Assembly (NCBI RefSeq): GCF_018873765.1
Contig: NC_057923.1
Span: forward strand, 9,374,413 to 9,438,412
Direction: 5' to 3'
DNA length: 64,000 nt
DNA from: Telopea speciosissima
Taxonomy: Eukaryota > Streptophyta > Magnoliopsida > Proteales > Proteaceae
Made by a program: the position numbers and the translations under genes. The notes under the pieces are model-generated. The model was given only the letters and a program-made list of their open reading frames with translations. It had not been told where the DNA came from and searched no databases. Below are positions 60,041 to 64,000 of this stretch, piece after piece; the first letter of the stretch is position 1, and the number at the start of each line of letters is the position of its first letter.

Positions 60041-61101
60041 GAAGGATCCCATCTTTCTTCCTTCCCTTGTGATCTTTCTTTCTCCCCATTCTGTTCTTCT
60101 TCTCCTTCTTATCTTTTCTCTGTGGTTGTGATTGAACAACACCAGCAGCAACCCCTTTCCTTTTCCCTATTCTTTATCCCCACCATTGTTCTGCCGATAT
60201 CAGCCAAAAAATATATATATATACTGTTCTGTCCCTTCCCATGACAACCCTCTCTCTCCCATCTCCCATTGATACCCTACCCCTTTCCCTGTCCTATCGA
60301 CTTCACTGAAACCACATCCCATTCAGCCAAACAAAAAAAAAAAAAAAAAACCCTGCATCACTCTTCATCTCCCATCCCTCTCCTTCGACCCCACTGAAAC
60401 CCCAAACCCGCCTTCCCTTTCTTCCTCGCTGTAACAGCAAACCAAAAAAAAAAATAAAAAATTCTCCCTCTCTTCGATCCCCAGCGGCACCGCCCCCTGT
60501 TTCTTGGTTCCTCCAGAATCGAACAAAAAAAATTAAAAAAAAAGAAGTGCAGAAAGAAGAAGATAGCGAGAGACAGCGAACCAGAAACAGAAAAAAAAAT
60601 ATCGAGAAGAAAAGAAGAGAACGAGAGACATCGAGCAACAAAGAGATAGAACTCTTATCTGGGTCGCACTCGAACTCCATCTCCAGCTGCTGGTTCCTTG
60701 TTGAACTTGAACTTGATCTCCGCCGGTCGGCTTCAACACGTCGTCCTCGCAGGGTTTCCTTCGCCAGCTTTCTTGCTGGTTCTGTATCCAAGTGGAAGTC
60801 GACCTTCCCAGAGTGGTTCGAATCGCATTCCTTGCTCCAAGGCTTCCGCCACATTCTCCACAGAAATCGCGTGAGGAGGCATTCTGAGAACCCAAAACCC
60901 TGCTGGTTTTCCAAATCGACACGGTATCCACCCACCCTGCTCACAATTCTTTCTTATTTTGTTTTCTGCATATCCCCAAAATACCCTTGACTTCCTTTCT
61001 TATCTCATCTCTCCATAATTACAAATCTACCATCCATTTAGCAATTTCAGTTTAATTACAATTCTGCCACTGTCCTTATAACCTTCATTGTATTTACAAT
61101 T

Positions 61102-62145
61102 GTGCCATCAATGATCTCCAAACCACCACCCAATCGAATTCTTTTAGTTACAATCCACCAGTTGCTCTATCCTATAACTGTGAAAGCGTGGCAGCAAATA
61201 TTTTCTCTTCATGGATTTGTTGAAAAGATCAAGATCTTTCATCAGTCTGCTATTGTTTGTCAAGCTTTTGTCCAGTATCAGTCACTCCTGAGTGCCGTTT
61301 CAGCAAGGAATATTCTTCAAGGTCGTAATATTTATGATGATTGTTGTACACTGAATATTCAATTTTCATGCCTAAGTGAGTTACAATTGAACTACAATAC
61401 TAAATGGTCATGGGATTTCACGAACAAATCAACACAGGATGAAGAGCTCTCGAGACTTGAACAGTTGGATCGTTTGATTGGAGAGGTCTTGAAAAACCTT
61501 CCAGTTACCCATGAAATGCAAACGGCTGCCCCACCTGCTAATAGGACAGTCCCGGAAGAGCCTGACGTTGAAGCAACGTTGATTGAGAATGAAGAAGTTT
61601 CAGTAATTTCTGTCTTCAAGGAAGACCCAGCCCGCGAAGTTCCTACTACCGAGACTCATGTTGAAGACGTCAAAAGCAATATGTTCGCATTAGTGGACTA
61701 TGAGGTCGAGACCAAGGAACTTGGCCCTTTAACAACTGTGATGATAGTGACCAGCCAAGAGGATCCTACAGAGCTTGACATTGAAATTATGGAGGTCAAG
61801 AACACAATGGAAGGCGACACATATGGCCCTATGGATACGTCCGACAACGTTAAGGTTGGGCACATAGAATTCGTCATCCCCTTGAAGTACTTTGAGGAGT
61901 GTCGTCCTTGTCTTTATGATTACATCTGTACGTTCACCCCATCCAAGTTGTTGATCGTGGATGTTGATCGAGTGGTGTTGATCTTTTCCTTTTTCAAAAC
62001 TCATGGTCGAGTTTTTCTCAACATCGGGAGAGTTGATGCAGGACAATCTTGGACCAGACCGACCCAACTGGTGTACTACATCGGACCGACCCAAACCCAG
62101 TTGAACCAGGTCCAGTTTGAGTGTTTGAATCTAGTAGGATTTTAG
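61102..62145 (+). CDS. RRM/PTB-like fragment captured in the LTR element
   Basis: The open frame runs from inside the element into its 3' LTR. Its first 110 codons read like an RRM of plant polypyrimidine-tract-binding proteins: RILLVTIHQLLYPITVKAWQ (RNP2 and helix 1), FSLHGFVEKIKIF, AFVQYQSLLSAVSARNILQG (RNP1 and helix 2), then GRNIYDDCCTLNIQFSCLSE and LQLNYNTKWSWDFTN. Known PTB3-type proteins have the near-identical LLVTIHHMLYPVTVEVLHQVFS, GFVEKIVTFQKSAGFQALIQ and GRNIYDGCCQLDIQFSNL. The remaining about 240 codons are acidic (VEATLIENEEVSVISVFKED) and unrecognised; the last 37 are LTR sequence. The RRM part lacks introns, which suggests capture from a processed transcript. Whether it is translated is unknown. 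Confidence 0.72.
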   Translation: MPSMISKPPPNRILLVTIHQLLYPITVKAWQQIFSLHGFVEKIKIFHQSAIVCQAFVQYQSLLSAVSARNILQGRNIYDDCCTLNIQFSCLSELQLNYNTKWSWDFTNKSTQDEELSRLEQLDRLIGEVLKNLPVTHEMQTAAPPANRTVPEEPDVEATLIENEEVSVISVFKEDPAREVPTTETHVEDVKSNMFALVDYEVETKELGPLTTVMIVTSQEDPTELDIEIMEVKNTMEGDTYGPMDTSDNVKVGHIEFVIPLKYFEECRPCLYDYICTFTPSKLLIVDVDRVVLIFSFFKTHGRVFLNIGRVDAGQSWTRPTQLVYYIGPTQTQLNQVQFECLNLVGF

Positions 62146-62528
62146 GAAGTTTATTTTATTTGGGAAATTATTATGTAATCTTTTATTTTAAGGTAGTTAT
62201 TAAACATATAGGGAAATTTCCAATTTGAGTTTATTGGGTTTCTATTTTAGTTAGCCTAGTTTTAGTAAGAAATTAGGAGTCTTTATTTTTGGGTGCCTTT
62301 TATTTCTCTTTATATATGATGTAATTCCCCATCATTAGAAGATATGCAAGAATGAATTACAAGAAAATTGAGTTTGTGCGTGTGCACACACCCCCCCCCC
62401 CCCCCTTCTTGGATGCTCCCTTCTGCTGCATCTCCTTCTTCCCCTTTCTTCTGTGTGATTTCTCCCCTCCCCCTCTAGTTTCTTCTTCTACCTCCTTCAA
62501 TCCTCTTCTCGATTTTTGTCCCGCATTA
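62034..62528 (+). repeat. 3' LTR
   Basis: Direct repeat of 59527-60025, followed by the target duplication CACAC. Confidence 0.92.
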
Positions 62529-62533
62529 CACAC

Positions 62534-64000
62534 ACATAGAGAGAGAGAGAGAGAGAATCAGCGAAAGTGAGATCAACAGATCTATATGGAAAGTGGAAAA
62601 AACAAAGCTATTAGGAGAAGTTATTAGATGGAAAATAAATGAGACATTTTTTTAAGATGATAAAGCAGTTTATAGGATATTTTCTGATCAACAAGTAATA
62701 ATCTATTCCACCTTAAAAACTAAAACTTGACACCCTAGTAGCTGTTCTAGTTCGGGCAGGGCTCCTGTTCTATCAAAGCAGGAGCAGGGTTCGACTGAAG
62801 GGAAACTATTCAGAATGCTAGTTGTGTATGGAAGCGTGCAGGCAGGAATGAAGGTTACGAACAAGACACTTTATTTGCCACCTGGTGCAGTGGTGCTTCA
62901 ACCACATAAATCAGGAATATAGAAATAAAAAATTCAATGAGAAAGAGAAACATAATCAATTAAGTTATATATGAGGAAGCAAAGAAGCCAGCAAAGAAAA
63001 GCTGATCTACGACCATAGTTGTCAAGCTGTCGCTTAGGTGCCTTGACAACTAGTGTCACCTTGGTCACGTCGGCGGGCATTTGGTTGCCTTGTTGGTGTC
63101 TCCTTGCATCTAGGCCCCCCTCCAATGCCTTGGTTTGCCTAGAGGCCATGACAACTATGTCTATGACAGCTTGACCACCGGGAGAGAGTGGTCTACGATC
63201 AGCTAGCTCAGCTGTTGCTTGGTTGTTGGACTTCCTTTCCCAGCTTCTCAGGAAAATCTCGGATTTACATCTATTTACGAAAAAAAGAAGCAAAGTGGAC
63301 TTTGCCTTGAATGAATGATTCTTTCTTAAGATATCGTCGATTGAAACCCGGATCATAAGAACTATAAACGAAGTGCAAAATCTCCTCAAATTGATACTTG
63401 CTTTTCGAGCAAGAGCTCTCACTCCGTTTTTCTTTATATTCTATTAAATTTTCATGAGAGCCTATGAAGCACTGAAGGCACTATTTGTTTGGGAAGGAGA
63501 CGCTTTACGAATAGGCTACTCTGATCACAAGCCTCTTCAGCATCTAGAGATGCAGTCCAAGCTTCAGGACGCATGTCATATGAAGTGAGTTTCAGATCCT
63601 GTAATGGTTCAAGTTCGACGGTCACAGATTTTCTGTCAGACCCCCAGTAGTTGTGTGCATTGGCTCACTAAATAAATATTTAGCTGGGTCGAACTGAGGG
63701 ACTGACCTGATCCTACCAAACGAGCCAAACAGAGAGTCCTATACTTCTCCAACAGCCCTCTTGATTCTGTTCTAGAATTACCAATCTTGGCTACCTTATT
63801 TTCTGGCGCTAAGCCTTTTCTTTTCTAAACCTTTGGCAGATAGCAGACGATGAAGGTGAAGAGGAGGGCTCTAACTTGGTCATCAGACGCCTGAGAATCA
63901 GCAGCTTGTCCTTTGATAAAGAAGCACCCATATGGGCAGCATCAGATGTCTCAGTTTGGTGTGCATAAGCCTGGTTGGATCAACCATGGCCACAGCCACG
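62534..64000. other. Unassigned right-edge DNA
   Basis: Apart from the small inverted repeat at 63012-63158, this region has a texture unlike the AT-rich flanks. It has more even base composition and short open stretches such as plus-strand MRAYEALKALFVWEGDALRI (from 63454) and LVIRRLRISSLSFDKEAPIW (from about 63879), and minus-strand MRALARKASINLRRFC (from 63422). None was matched to a known family. It could be the edge of another gene, an old transposon, or an organelle-derived insert. Confidence 0.3.
63012..63158. mobile_element. Small inverted-repeat element
   Basis: CCATAGTTGTCAAG at the left pairs with CATGACAACTATG at the right. Internal GCTTAGGTGCCTTGACAAC and GGTTTGCCTAGAGGCC extend the symmetry. 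It interrupts an open frame of unknown origin on the minus strand. Confidence 0.6.

Larger units (their letters stand above)
59527..62528 (+). mobile_element. Non-autonomous LTR retrotransposon carrying an RRM gene fragment
   Basis: The element is 3.0 kb. The 5' LTR (59527-60025, 499 bp) and 3' LTR (62034-62528, 495 bp) both start TGATGCAGGACAATCTTGGA and end TCCCGCATTA. Direct 5-bp target duplications CACAC flank it (59522-59526 and 62529-62533). The primer-binding site TGGTATCAGAGCC (60028-60040) matches the initiator-Met tRNA type. A purine-rich stretch (ATCGGGAGAG) precedes the 3' LTR. The LTRs differ at roughly twenty positions plus a few small indels, about 4 percent, implying an age of order one to a few million years. 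The interior has no recognisable gag, protease, reverse transcriptase or integrase, so the element is non-autonomous and cannot be assigned to Copia or Gypsy. It instead carries an RRM-containing frame at 61102. It looks structurally whole. Confidence 0.93.

Noticed and set aside
60303-60944. Minus-strand 213-codon open frame inside the LTR element
   Set aside because: It is antisense to the element leader and made largely of low-complexity Phe/Leu/Ser runs from A- and C-rich DNA; no recognisable domain.
62934-63422. Minus-strand 162-codon open frame
   Set aside because: It runs straight through the small inverted-repeat element at 63012-63158, so it cannot be one conserved protein.

Overview
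This is a nuclear DNA window from a flowering plant, probably a woody angiosperm with a repeat-rich genome. The evidence is GT-AG introns in every multi-exon gene, plant-specific gene families (TORTIFOLIA1-like, plant ABCB, GT92), AT-rich intergenic DNA, many short inverted-repeat transposons (MITEs), tRNA-derived SINEs, RTE and L1-like LINE remnants, and LTR elements. I cannot name the species.

Five host protein genes can be supported. From left to right: a single-exon glycosyltransferase family 92 gene (minus, about 4.05-5.99 kb); a four-exon TORTIFOLIA1/SPIRAL2-like HEAT-repeat microtubule-associated protein gene (minus, 20.2-23.5 kb); a nine-exon gene for a 279-residue coiled-coil protein of unknown function, including a 20-nt microexon (minus, 34.1-38.1 kb); a six-exon full-length ABCB (MDR/P-glycoprotein type) transporter of 1250 residues (plus, 51.9-57.5 kb); and a tiny two-exon TFB5/GTF2H5 gene for the smallest TFIIH core subunit (minus, 57.8-58.2 kb), convergent with the ABC transporter. 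I joined the exons by hand; each joined reading frame is open and a multiple of three. The genes do not form a pathway. The GT92 and TORTIFOLIA1-like pair matches, as I recall it, the adjacent Arabidopsis loci At1g27200 and At1g27210, so it is probably an old syntenic block.

The rest is transposon-derived or unassigned. The left edge (about 0.25-1.14 kb) holds a broken Copia gag fossil on the minus strand. The intervals at 7-13 kb, 24-29.5 kb, 38.8-46.6 kb and 49-50 kb are packed with MITEs. At least six recurring families can be told apart by their terminal inverted repeats, and two hAT-type elements have exact 8-bp target-site duplications. A diverged array of roughly 70-bp tandem repeats at 11.76-12.88 kb is split by three blocks of inserted DNA. 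At 59.5-62.5 kb lies a compact, structurally whole 3.0-kb LTR retrotransposon: LTRs of about 497 bp, a 5-bp target duplication and a tRNA-iMet primer site. Instead of gag-pol its interior carries an RRM-type fragment resembling plant polypyrimidine-tract-binding proteins. This captured gene in a non-autonomous element is the most unusual object in the window.

Limits: gene families were recognised by eye from sequence, transposon ends come from visible repeats, and no alignment or database search was run. The last 1.4 kb has unusual sequence character that I could not assign.
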